DNA from: Mesostigma viride
Lineage: Eukaryota > Streptophyta > Mesostigmatophyceae > Mesostigmatales > Mesostigmataceae
Direction: 5' to 3'
Length of the DNA stretch: 64,000 bases
NCBI GenBank assembly: GCA_009746045.1
Contig: RPFO01000065.1
Span: 9,325,128-9,389,127 of the forward strand
Shown: one piece after another, positions 9,860-19,597 of the stretch
Layout: each line of letters starts with the position of its first letter
Position numbering within the stretch: the first letter of the stretch is position 1
Notes under the pieces: model-generated
Seen by the model: the letters and a program-made list of their open reading frames with translations, nothing else
Database searches by the model: none
What the model was told of the DNA's origin: nothing
Translations under genes and position numbers: made by a program

Positions 9860-11160
9860 TGATTCAGCTCTTCCTCAGTTTATCACCCACCTCCACCTGC
9901 CCGCCCGCCCGCCCGCCCGCCACCGACCAACCAACCACCTGCCCACCAAACAGCCAGTTAACCGGCCAATCTATCAGCCAATAAATCAGCCAGCTATCAC
10001 GCCACTCTCTATCACCCATTGCGTCTATTCATGGCACGCTGTCGGGCACAATTTTCTTTCGTTGGCCCACTGCTGAAAAGGCAATAGTGCCATGTGTGGC
10101 CGCAGCAGTGCCATGGTCATCAGGGTAACTATGGTTGTTCTGCTACCTTAGCAGCCAAAGTGTCTCTAAAATCGACCTCTGACATGTAATATAGGACCAT
10201 GGCTATGCTAATTCTGATTTATTTTCGGATAGGAAGTTGGGTTGGTTACTTTGACTGTTATTGCTGACTGTGTTGTGCTGTTGCATTTTGTGCATTTTTT
10301 AAGCGCACATGTATGTTTAGTTATTTCTATTGAATGCAGGGAAAAGCTCCACAGTGGTATCCAAGGCTTTTCCGAAGACCATGGGCATTTTCTGTCCACT
10401 AGATAGCAAGCTTTGCACGTATTCCGAGTAGCCTTGCTTATGTGTTGCACAGGGCAGAGCTATGCTTGCACATGCGTAGTGGCAACATGTCTTGCTGTTT
10501 TCAGTTTCTGCCAAGCATAACCAGTCCCATTGTCATTGCCATATGTTACGGAGGCATCCTAGAAGTAAGATGCCCAATGGCAGACTTGGAAAACAGCCGT
10601 GTCTGTTTGCTCATACAGTGTGAGATGTCATGTTAAGTGAGACAAAGTTCTATGGGTGTGGAAAATTTTAAGTCGCCCCCCCCCCCCCCAACCCCCCCCC
10701 CCACACACCCACCCACCCACCCACCCCCCACCCCACGGTACCCTATTTGGACAAGTTTGCTTTTGGTACCAATTGATGTAATAGATAAACGATGTTATTA
10801 AGCATTTATTTTCTCAAACATGTCATAAATGACACATCGATCCAGATTTGTGGCCTGTGCTGGTTGTCTCATTGATATTAAGTGATGTTTATATAACCCT
10901 ATATGTCATAGAGCCCTCCAGATATCTGACCCGCGCCGACCAGTTTCCTCGTTGATAAATCGCCCTATCGCGGAATCTATGGCATAGGTTCCAGTTGGTA
11001 GCTAGTTCGAACCCTGATTTTTCTGGCTACCGTGAGTTCTCGCATTTTTTCGCGTACAGGCCGTTGGCAGCATTTAGTCCATTTGCTGCCTTTCTTGAGG
11101 ATAACAGTTTCTGACAACTTAATTAATTACTGATAAATAGACGTAGGCTGTGTCACATTA
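9860..11160. other. Non-coding stretch with simple repeats
   Basis: No supported gene. Contains short CCCG and CCAA runs (9899-9960), a poly-C/CACCC tract at 10671-10736 and two degenerate copies of a dispersed motif at 10843-10878 and 10918-10958. Confidence 0.5.
10671..10736. repeat. Poly-C / (CACC)n low-complexity tract
   Basis: Homopolymeric C with interspersed A, then (ACCC) units; simple sequence with no coding signal. Confidence 0.95.
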
Positions 11161-11165
11161 AAAAA

Positions 11166-11365
11166 AAATTAAATTATAACATGCCTCCGTGGGGAGATCA
11201 TGTAGCACATATTCCATGATGGATGGGGTGGAGGAAGCCGCGTAATCGAACTATCCTAACTCTAAGCTATCTAGTCTAGAAAATCCTCACTGCACTACTC
11301 ATCAAAACGCCTCCTCCGCTTGGGGGGAGGGGGCTTGCCCACAGGGTCGGGCTGCGTCACATGTA
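11166..11365 (-). mobile_element. 5'-truncated LINE, 3' end only
   Basis: On the minus strand this is a LINE 3' terminus: Gly/Pro-rich end of the coding region, a short untranslated segment with ATGTGCTACATGATCTCC, the stem-loop CTCCCCACGGAG, then an AATTT-rich tail at 11166-11180. It is about 90% alike by eye to the 3' end at 19598-19715, so both belong to one family. Confidence 0.7.
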
Positions 11366-11404
11366 TGAGCATAATAACCCGGACAGGAAAACTTTTGCAG
11401 TTGG

Positions 11405-11580
11405 ACTGTAGGTGTCAGTTGGCGATGCCTTAGGATCAGGAGACGTCCGTCCTTTAGTCAGCAAAAGTTGGTGCGAGAGGTCCCCAGTTCGATTCCGGCC
11501 TGGATTCATTTGCAGATCGCGTTTTTCGCGGACCGGCACTGAACGCAAATGGTTTTCACCTTTGCGGCGTGCCAAATCAG
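11405..11580 (+). mobile_element. Possible tRNA-derived SINE-like sequence
   Basis: Carries AGTTCGATTCC, close to the RNA polymerase III B box, about 30 bases after a weak A-box-like TTAGTCAGC, followed by a TCGCG-TTTTT-CGCG hairpin. A related arrangement (AGTTCGAACCC, then a T-run and CGCG) lies at 11005-11055. The T-arm pairing is poor, so this is not a functional tRNA. Confidence 0.3.
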
Positions 11581-11605
11581 AAATTAGAATAATCGTCAGT
11601 TATTT

Positions 11606-11643
11606 CTCCCGATTTCTGGCCTGCGCTGGTTGTCTCCTTGATA
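11606..11643 (+). repeat. Dispersed short motif (copy of GCGCTGGTTGTCTCCTTGAT family)
   Basis: One of at least six copies of a 20-38 bp motif preceded by CTCCCGATTTCTGGCCT. Other clear copies are at 13866-13904 and 17099-17138. Confidence 0.85.
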
Positions 11644-12254
11644 ATCCTCAGTCATTGATTAATAGGCACGCCAGTGCGTCACATGGGTGCCAACAAAGGA
11701 ACCTCCAACCCCCATACATTACAAGGAGGGAGCGGGCGCCCCTGACTAGCGTGCACTAGCCTAGAGCTCTCATGCTGCCATGAGTGGGCAGGCCACAGAG
11801 CGCTCTCCCCGCATTGAATTGAATTGAATTGTAACATAACTCCGTTGGGAGTATATGTAGCACATAGCCCTTGAGAGGGGGCATATGGCCTATCATACAT
11901 CCTAAGCTACTTCCTGCAAGGGTGGGGATGTAAAGGACCCTTGCTCTAGGTGCACCAAGGCACTTGCATCCCCATGATCTTCAAGCTATGCCCAGCGAAG
12001 GGGGAGCCTGTCATGGGGGGGAAGATCAGCATAGCTATACAAAAGCTAGGGCATGGCGTCTCAGCAGAGAGTTACTCCCTGCCTGGGCACAACATAACTA
12101 AATAAAGCTAGGCATCATCTGGAGTGTGGCTCATCATAGGCACACATGTACATGAGTAAATAAAGCGCATGGCTTAGCTGGGATAGTGCCTCTAGGAGGC
12201 GTACATGTACATGGCCACGGTCTATCTATGCTACACTACTACTGCTGTATTCCC

Positions 12255-13635
12255 CTAAGCTGGGGCGTCTGGAGTCGCTGGGGCCGCGGGGGTCGCCTGC
12301 CAGGGCTTGTGGCCGACGTAGATGGCCGCCCCCTTCCAGTACACCGGCTGGCCCGCCTTGGTCTGCCGGAGCTGGAGGTAGGTCGGCCATAGCTCCCGTC
12401 GCCGTTGTTGCTGCGCCAGGGTCAAGTCATCATCAAGGGTGAAGAGAGTCTTCTCGAGCCGCTTGCGGCGTCTGAGAAAAGAAATCTTGTCCGCCGGGGT
12501 CTTAAAGGTGAGAAGGAGTGGGGGCGCCCCTGCCTTGCCCCGCGCGCGGGGAAGGCGGTGGGCGACGAGGTCGATCTCACCAGTAAGGCCCATGCGATCA
12601 AGGATTTCTTTCTCAAAAGCACGCGCAAGCTTCTCGGAATTCTCACCTTCCTCCATCTTGAGGTTCTTGACAATGACGTTTAGGCTGCGCTTGGCGAGCT
12701 CGGCCTCCTCGCGGAGGTCAAGCGTCTGCCGTTGGAGCTGGGCTGCGACGGCGGAGGTGGTGGAGGTGGTGTGTTGCTTAAGCATGTCCGCCCAGGTGGT
12801 GATGGGAGGAGCATCGCCGACCAGGCCAGCCGGGGCTGGCTTGGCGGCAATGTCCTTCACCGCCTGGGCGGTGAGGCCTGCAGAACCTCGATAGCGATGG
12901 CGTTATCCTTAAGACGCTGGTCGATGTCGCGGAGCTGGGCGGTGATGGAGTCGGTGGAGGCGGAGGGGGGGGGGTGGAGGCGAGGAGGGTGGCGGTGGCG
13001 GTGGGGATGGTGGGGAGCTCAGCAGCCAGCTTGCGCACATTGACAGCAATGGGCCAAGCGTGCTGGTAGAAGGCGTCGTGGAGGTGGCGGAGGAGGGTGA
13101 ATTCGGTAACGGGGCAGGGTTGCAAAAGGTCGTCGGCCGAGCGCTTAGTGATGGTAAAGAGAGCTGCGAGCTGAAGGCGGGGGCGAGGCCAGCCGGCCAT
13201 ATTGGCCGAGGTAGGGGCGTCAGCTGGGCGGTTGGAAAACCGGCCGTCAGCTCCGTTGCGGAAAAGGTTTCTGGAATGGAACTGCTCGCACAGGGCCAGC
13301 AGTGAGGCGTGGGACCCGTAAAACACGAGCTCCAGTAACTTGGAGCATGGCATTTCGAAAAAGGCAAGCCTGTTGGTGTCGAAGGTGGCAAAAAGCCGAT
13401 CAACGTCAAAATCTCGCTCAGACCAGCCAGGTTCGTCTGAGCGACTGCGCTTGGGATCAGGCGAGGCTGAAGGCGAGGCAGGAAGCCCGGGAGGGGGCTG
13501 GGCGACTACCAGTGCGCGACTAGTGTCACTGCCGCCTGCCGGACCTGGTGGCGAAGCTGCAGCCGGAGCTGCAGACGTATTTTCAGTGCCGAGCGCAGCC
13601 GTCAGGCTGCGTTGCGTCGATGGGCGTTTGCTCAT
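12255..13635 (-). pseudogene. LINE ORF1 (RNA-binding protein), frameshifted
   Basis: The N-terminal part (from ATG 13635, start MSKRPSTQRSLTAALG) is Pro/Ser/Ala-rich, with a KRSRS basic patch and a conserved middle region. The C-terminal part (from about 12860 to TAG at 12255) has the L1-ORF1p-like RRM pattern: RSLNVIVKNL, then LDRMGL, AHRLPRARGKAG, PPLLLTFKTPADKISFLRRR and LDDDLTLAQQQRRRELW. The coiled-coil-like segment AQLRDIDQRLKDNAIAIEVL is in a third frame, so there are two frameshifts, one near the G-run at 12966-12973 and one near 12880. ORF1 proteins of this class coat the LINE RNA and act as nucleic-acid chaperones. The family match to 43871-45251 is clear. Confidence 0.8.
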
Positions 13636-13662
13636 CGTATATTGCGTAATAGCGTCGGAAAA

Positions 13663-13697
13663 TTATATCAGCATGTGCGTCTTAGAAAGACGAAGCG
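13663..13697 (-). promoter_or_regulatory. Conserved LINE 5' block: hairpin plus TGATATAATTTTC
   Basis: On the minus strand CGTCTT-TCT-AAGACG can fold into a hairpin and is followed by TGATATAATTTTCC, then the ORF1 start about 30 bases on. The same block precedes ORF1 in the copies at 43819-43861 and 61129-61168. It is a candidate internal promoter or RNA structure; function is inferred. Confidence 0.5.
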
Positions 13698-13865
13698 ATT
13701 GTGATATTCACGACTAAATTCGGTGCTCAAACGTGAAAGTTATGAGCTCCGCCGTCAGCCATGGCTACCTCGTGGCTCGTGGCTGTGTTGGGCTCCCCGC
13801 ATCATTAAGTAATTAATTGACTACTTAATATTCAGTTGGGCCCGACCCGCACGAAATACATGCGA

Positions 13866-13904
13866 TTCTCCCGATTTCTGGCATGCGCTGGTTGTCTCCT
13901 TGAC
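13866..13904 (+). repeat. Dispersed short motif copy
   Basis: Starts CTCCCGATTTCTGGCATG and continues CGCTGGTTGTCTCCTTGA. It lies just outside the 5' end of the family A LINE. A partial copy (TGGTTGTCTCCTTGATAG) follows at 14041. Confidence 0.8.
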
Positions 13905-14082
13905 ATGAAATCACGGCATACATCATATTAAGGTATTAAGCGCATGGTTGGTATTAAGTGCATGGTTGGGGCATGATGCAGACGATATTTGTAACTTTAA
14001 TTGGTGTAATTGTTTTCTAATGAGATTAGCATATAGTAGCTGGTTGTCTCCTTGATAGTAGTCCGTGGCATGCCCATGCGCA

Positions 14083-14703
14083 TAACATCCCCTTTGGTTT
14101 GCACATTAGCAATGAGGATTTGTACGCTGATTTGCCCTATGTCTCCCACATTATTAGGCACGCAGTCACGTGTCTATTAATTAATTAATTATTAGGCACA
14201 GGCGCCTGGGCCTAGCCGGGCACCGGCCTGGCCCGCACAGATCAGGTAGATACCTCAGATAGACTAGCTGGCACCAAGCCCGCCCAGCCTGGGCGATATG
14301 TCCTCACCTGACGTGCCCCAGGCTGCGCGCGGCAGGGCCGCCCCCCGTGGACTTTTCGTGATAGACTCGGCATGGACATGTGCTACACTAGACGTGACGG
14401 GCTCACACCCGGGCAGCCTCCTGGTTTGTCTGTAATATGGAGGCAGATGGTACGCAAGGATAGATGGCAAGTAGTGATGAAGGAGACCACCCCCAAGTCT
14501 GTGGGGGCTCCGCGTGTGACCGCGTATGGCGTTCATAGCGATTCGGGCCGCAGTGCTCACAACCGGACAACCCTGTAACTAGGACGTAGATAGCTAATTC
14601 CACCGGCCATCCATTCCATCCCATATGTTCCCCTCCCACTGAGGACTTATCCTCACGTGACGCAGTCACGTGTCTATTAATTAATCAATTAATTCATTAA
14701 TTA
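14083..14703 (+). mobile_element. 5'-truncated LINE (family C) with a nested 26-bp insertion
   Basis: Encodes, with breaks, the C-terminal part of a LINE RT protein (NIPFGLHISNEDLYADLPYV, later CYTRRDGLTPGQPPGLSVI and WQVVMKETTPKSVGAPRV), stop at 14576-14578, then a 3' region ending in a CACGTGA..TCACGTG stem-loop and TTAA-type tail. It matches the near-intact minus-strand copy at 61990-64000. At 14164-14189 a 26-bp piece (GCAGTCACGTGTCTATTAAT...) is inserted and flanked by the 12-bp duplication ATTATTAGGCAC. Confidence 0.85.
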
Positions 14704-16299
14704 ATGACACGCAAGTACTTACGTACTTATTAAGTGCAAGACCTTGAAGTAGACTTGTCCCACTTAATTTTGAGTGATCTTGACAACTATTACTTGATAA
14801 TGGATATTCATTAACGGCTCATGCAACGATTTTGTTAAAATAGATTCATTGTAAAGTCCATCACTATAGATACAACCAGCGGAAGAATTCGGACCATGGT
14901 AGCTCAAACCTGCCGTTATCTTGTCCACAATTCTAGAGTCGTTGAGGAATATGGAAGTGAGTGTCCACTCTATGTTGTACATACGAGCATTCAGCCCTAT
15001 TCAGGGTACATCCCAGTTGGCATCATCAAATACCATACCATGTAAACTTGTGCCCCAAAATGCAAATGACCCAAAGGTCGCTAAACAAAATTGCGGCATT
15101 TATAAACCGGAGTAGGCAGGCACGGCCTTACCATCCGGCAAGTACAGGCTCATCTCAGGATTCTTTGCACATGCCTTGCTGAAAAAAAAAAAACGGACCT
15201 GGGTTTCTTTTTGACAGCTTATCATTAATCTTTACCCAGGTACTGCAATCAATTGCAAGGTATGTGTACCCATTCTCAAGTTTCACCTGACAATGGTGAC
15301 TAGCGTTCACGCCCTTGCCGCCGCAAACCCTCTTTCTGCTGTCCATCTTCGCATTCCTCCAGCCACCCACCTGCAACAGCAAACGCAATCATGACACAAT
15401 CAAATTTAGACACTGATGTTCTTGTACACGACTGAATCCTAATTATCAAGCCCTAAGCATTTAAAGGAAATGGGAGAGGAAATAAAAGAGGGCGGCAGCT
15501 AATGCCTGCATGGCGAAATAAGGAGGGGTGGAGGAATGGCAATGCAAGTGGCATCATTGTGCACAAGCAAGGGCGCAAGTCAAGCGATGGAGAAGACGGG
15601 TGTGGGGCACGCGAGAAAGTAGCCAATTTGTCACAAAGAACAACACCATTATGAAACTAGACTGACATGTAACAAGAATGTCTCCCCATAACGAAGAGGA
15701 ATCCAATACTGGCGCTACCGACCCATGGCAGGTGTGCACACTTGCTTCCCCCTCCAAGTGACTCATCATTACCACAGTCCCATGTGACATCACAGCAATG
15801 CAAACCAAATTGCCCCACACCCAATAGACATCTCTGAGAAACTTCGCCAAGTGTCTGTAAACATGTAAACAGAACAAAAAACCCGCAAGTTTCCAACAGA
15901 TGAAGGTGGGGTGTAAACCATGGTGCGGCATGGGCACACCCACTTTGGGAAAACTCATCGACTCAGCCTTGATGCATACCTGCTCACTTTACATGCTCTC
16001 AGTGCCCCCCTACATTCATAATGCAGAGTGAAAATACCCGCGAACCATATTCCTTAGCAAGCGATGCGAGCATTATTGGTATGGTAAAATGCAAACTTGC
16101 CATCACACACAGAAAAAATGAACGATGTAGTTGAGATGGACTGTAGGTGCGAATGATGGGCAACCTATTATTGAAACAGGCAGAAGAGCAATGCCTTCAA
16201 AAAAACAAGTGATGGTCATCTCTTACAAAGGCTGGCCAATCAACCCCATGTAACATTTAGCAATGCATGTGTAAATGGCTGATGCAAAGTAAACCCAAT
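14704..16299. other. Region without a recognised gene
   Basis: No domain is recognised. A possible minus-strand exon sits at about 15368-15287, reading VGGWRNAKMDSRKRVCGG between an acceptor (TTGCAG) and a donor (CAG|GTGAAA). It could be a downstream exon of the candidate gene at 16831, but nothing confirms the link. Confidence 0.3.
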
Positions 16300-16831
16300 T
16301 GCAGAAAAGGCCTACAAAGACAAGCACAGTTAACCGCCAGTAAGTCACCACAATACCATCACAGCTGGCAGCTCGGTAGACGTCGCTCGGGACACCGGCG
16401 GACCACGCTCTTCCTTAACACACCAGTGCGATCCCTCAAAGGCCCTTCGAATTCTCCCTGAAGTACGAATGCCACGCAAAACAATGTCGTTATGTTAGAC
16501 GATGCTTTCCAAAAAATTCTACCGACATTAAGAATACAGGCGCAGACTCGCACTTGCTCGATCCGCCTGAAGAGGAGGCAGGGTCCTCACAAGCCGCGGC
16601 TTGCTCGCGGGGGAAGAGCGCTGAGGCGAGAAATCCAAGCATATCGGAGAGGCCGCCGAATTCCCCGATCCTCTTTTCTTGCTTTGTTTCTTCGGTGTGG
16701 AGGGATCTGGCAACTCCGCCGAGGCCCTCCTCCAGCGTGTTGGCGTCGACATCGTGGAGTTGAGAGGGGAATGGGAATCTGTTAGAAGACGCAGAGAGCA
16801 GCGACCAAATTAACGAAACAAGCCAGAGCAC
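16300..16831 (-). CDS. Candidate first exons of an unknown secreted or membrane protein
   Basis: ATG at 16831 opens a frame starting MLWLVSLIWSLLSASS, a plausible signal peptide, followed by an acidic and Ser-rich stretch that ends near 16535 with a possible donor (GTCG|GTAGAA). A second possible exon starts after an acceptor (CTTCAG) at about 16460 and reads GEFEGPLRDRTGVLRKSVVR. No family is recognised and exon joins are unproven. A spurious ORF cannot be excluded. Confidence 0.25.
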
Positions 16832-17098
16832 CGTTGCATTATACGTTCCGTGAAAAATGGATGCTTATGATCGCACGGTCATGATCGCACAGCAGCTGGC
16901 GTCGCCCAACGCAGGCTATAAAACCCAACGCAGGCTGTTTCCGGCCCCACCGTCTAGGTCATCTAGTCGCTCTACACGTAAGCCAGCCATAATTTCAATG
17001 CACAAGGCTACACATTTCCATCACCATTCATCTTCATCATCCTGAACGACTCGAACACGCGGACAAGATAACGGCAGGCTCGAGCTACCATGGTCCGG

Positions 17099-17138
17099 AT
17101 TCTCCCGATTTCTGGCCTGCGCTGGTTGTCTCCTTGAT
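17099..17138 (+). repeat. Dispersed short motif copy
   Basis: Copy reading TTCTCCCGATTTCTGGCCTG then CGCTGGTTGTCTCCTTGATA, almost identical to the one at 11606-11643 although the flanks differ. Confidence 0.85.
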
Positions 17139-17212
17139 AAAACTCCATCGCCAAGGTGCAGGAAACTAATGTTTTTGTGCTGTAACCCTCCGCCCAGCAC
17201 CACAAACTAACT

Positions 17213-17290
17213 TCTGGCGACCGCAATCCATCCTTTGGCGACCGCAATCTATCCTTAATTGGCGACTCGGAAACCAATTCTTTGGCGAGG
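17213..17290. repeat. TTTGGCGAC repeat, inverted relative of 8402-8470
   Basis: Four spaced copies of T-GGCGAC; the segment GGCGACTCGGAAACCAATTC resembles the reverse complement of the 8402-8470 repeat (GGCGACTGGGAACCCATTTC). Confidence 0.55.
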
Positions 17291-17403
17291 CCGCAACTTC
17301 ACTCCATTTGTTTTGGACTGCGTTACTGGGTTGGGGACAACGCCTCCACCATCCGACGGCCCCAATCCCTCGCGTCGCCTCTATGCGGTTCTTCGGATCC
17401 CAA

Positions 17404-17539
17404 ATGTGTAGTCCCTGTCACACAAAAACATAATAAAAACATAATAGAAATCGGTGGGAGAGTAATCGATCGGAGAGACGGTGCATTCTCATCGATCGAT
17501 CGATTTGTATTAACATATAGTGTGACAGGGACTCCACAT
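17404..17539. mobile_element. Small inverted-repeat element (MITE-like)
   Basis: A 20-bp terminal inverted repeat (ATGTG[T/G]AGTCCCTGTCACAC, one mismatch) bounds about 136 bp of AT-rich DNA with GATC-rich interior (CGATCGATCGAT). No clear target duplication is seen, so the superfamily is unassigned. Confidence 0.5.
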
Positions 17540-19590
17540 GAGGGATGCTATAGCAAAAACTAAAAAGCTAGCTAAAAAGTCCGGCCGGCGACCTGCCGGG
17601 ACGCAAGTTTTAGTTCAAGACAAGTTTTGCGGGCTTCGCCCGCGACATTAGAGCTTGTTCTTTTTGTGGCCCGTCCCCGGCCAGGGAGCCCCGGCTAGGG
17701 AGATGCGTGACACCACGTACCGCCGCCGAGGGCAAGGTGGCGCAGTAGCCCCCGGCCCGCCAAGGAGCGCGCGCTAGCTTTAGGGTTTCGACCACAAGAT
17801 TCATGGAGGTTGGCAAAAGTGTAAAAGAAAAAAAAAAAAACAGAAAAATGCTGAAGATAGGAAGATTCGAATCCGGGACTTCAAAGGTCCAGTAACGATG
17901 GAGAGTGCCATGGCGCCTGAAGTCTACGTAACCTGCAGCTTTTGGAGAAGTTGCACAATATGTATCTTGCTACAAAGGGACAACTTGCGCAACCGCGCAG
18001 TGGACGGAGCTCGCGAACTACAGTGTACATCTTGCGGAGTTCAACTAGCTCCAGATTGACTGCTACCCCAGGGAGCGCGATGCGCGCGGGGAGGAGTGAC
18101 CTCGCCAACCCCGCAGACAGCAGGGGAAAATCGCTTACAGGCGGTGGAGCACAGGAAAATCCACGTGTGAGCTTCCTGCGCGTTTGTAACGGGATATCGC
18201 CAACAGAAAGTTTGGTCCAACAGCCCAAAAGTTTGCGACGGTTATATCTGGAGCTCGCGAACACATGAAATCGCAGAGTTTGGCTCCTGCTGCAATCTGG
18301 GCATACGGACCTCTGCCAAATGGCTCATCTGGAAGTGTAAGGCACAAAAACCGTGATAATATGGACGCCGTGGTTTGACCTTTTCGTGATTGGTCGCAAC
18401 GAAATTTCGCGCAGCTCATTCGTCAAGCGGACTGTAAGTCGCGCCGCTGAGTGGCTGGAGCCGAAAGCCGTTCGAAAGAGTGTTAGCTAAGATTGTGCCA
18501 CGGCTGCGTTTTACAAATTTTAGTATATATGTTGACCAGTGGTTTTCGTACGTTACGCCCGACAACATCATCTACACACAATGCGGCGTGCGCCCTATTT
18601 ATTCCCGTTATCTCGTCGCCCCTCCTCCCCATCCGACGGCTCCAACCCCTCCTGGCGCGCCGCAGCAAGGTCCATGTAGCATGTGCGGTACTCCGGGCGA
18701 TTCGACAGCATCATGATGCAGCATGCAGCATGTCGGGCCACTGGACAGGGCTGTCCAGCGACTGTCCGGCGTTTTTCGGATCCATCTATGCGGTTTTCGG
18801 GACCATCTATGCGGTTTTCGGGACCATCTATGCGGTTTTTCGGATCCATCTATGCGGTTTTCGGTTCCATCTATGCGGTTTTCGGGTGTACCTGTCCGTC
18901 GGTCCGTTGGATTCACACATCTGACGGTCGTAAATCTGTGGGAGAGAAATGGGTGGGATAGATGAGCATTGTTGTTTCCCACGCCGCCCAAGGGCAGCAG
19001 AGATCTATAGTGGCCGAGGGCCGGATATATTTAGTATCGGTGGTACTATCGGGGCACTGGGACATGGACGGTAACTTACATCATCGGATACCTATGCGTG
19101 AGTTCACAACAACATGTATCCTAGCAATCGATCGCATGCCAAGTAGCCTCGATGGAGTGGCATAGATGAGAGAGCACATTACTACCGGTAGATACAGCAT
19201 GGATACTTCCCGGATGCACATCGACGTGGCCCCCGACCTCCGCCTGGCCGGGATTCAACCGCAACGCCTTGACAGTAGCTAGTCTGTTGTAACTAGTAAT
19301 CCGTTAGTACGCGACTACGCCGTTCAGTACGTTGACTGTTGTGCTATTCACATCTGTAACAGCAATTATTGACGCTATTGAACACGTCGTTTCGATTCCG
19401 CCGGCGTGGCGTGATGAATCAGGAAATCCACGGGGTCTCCTTGCCTCACTTTTCATGTGCATCACCACGAGACATAAAGTTTATTAAAATTACGTGTGCT
19501 AGCATCAAAGGTGGAACAACACTGACCGACTAAGCCGGCTTGCCCTATGGCCACCTGCCATATGATCAGTTTACGCCACACTAGTGCCGT
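17540..19590. other. Repeat-rich region without a supported gene
   Basis: Contains a tRNA-like fossil on the minus strand near 17860-17900 (ATTCGAATC preceded by a TTG anticodon-like loop), a 21-bp minisatellite at 18780-18893 and a shared motif ATCCGACGGC.CCAA near 17353 and 18630. Short ORFs have no recognisable domain. Confidence 0.4.
18780..18893. repeat. 21-bp minisatellite, five units
   Basis: Five tandem units of about 21-22 bp with core CCATCTATGCGGTTTTCGG. A single related fragment (CTCTATGCGGTTCTTCGGAT) lies at about 17379-17398. There are no unique spacers, so it is not a CRISPR-like array. Confidence 0.9.
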
Positions 19591-19597
19591 ATCAGTT

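Larger units (their letters stand above)
11814..13790 (-). mobile_element. ORF1-only LINE copy (family A)
   Basis: Reads on the minus strand as a 5' block (13663-13790), ORF1 (13635-12255), a short untranslated region and a 3' end with stem-loop CTCCCAACGGAG followed by an AATTC-type tail at 11814-11831. No reverse transcriptase is present between the ORF1 stop and the tail. The 3' region is shared with the truncated plus-strand copy at 48095-48388, and the 5' block and ORF1 with the plus-strand copy at 43731-45251. It resembles a half-LINE that kept only ORF1, mobilised in trans if mobile at all. Confidence 0.75.

Noticed and set aside
17860-17900. tRNA gene on the minus strand
   Set aside because: A B-box-like ATTCGAATC and a TTG loop are present, but the T-stem does not pair and no acceptor stem or A box is visible.
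18780-18893. CRISPR-like array
   Set aside because: Units are directly adjacent without unique spacers, and the genome is eukaryotic.
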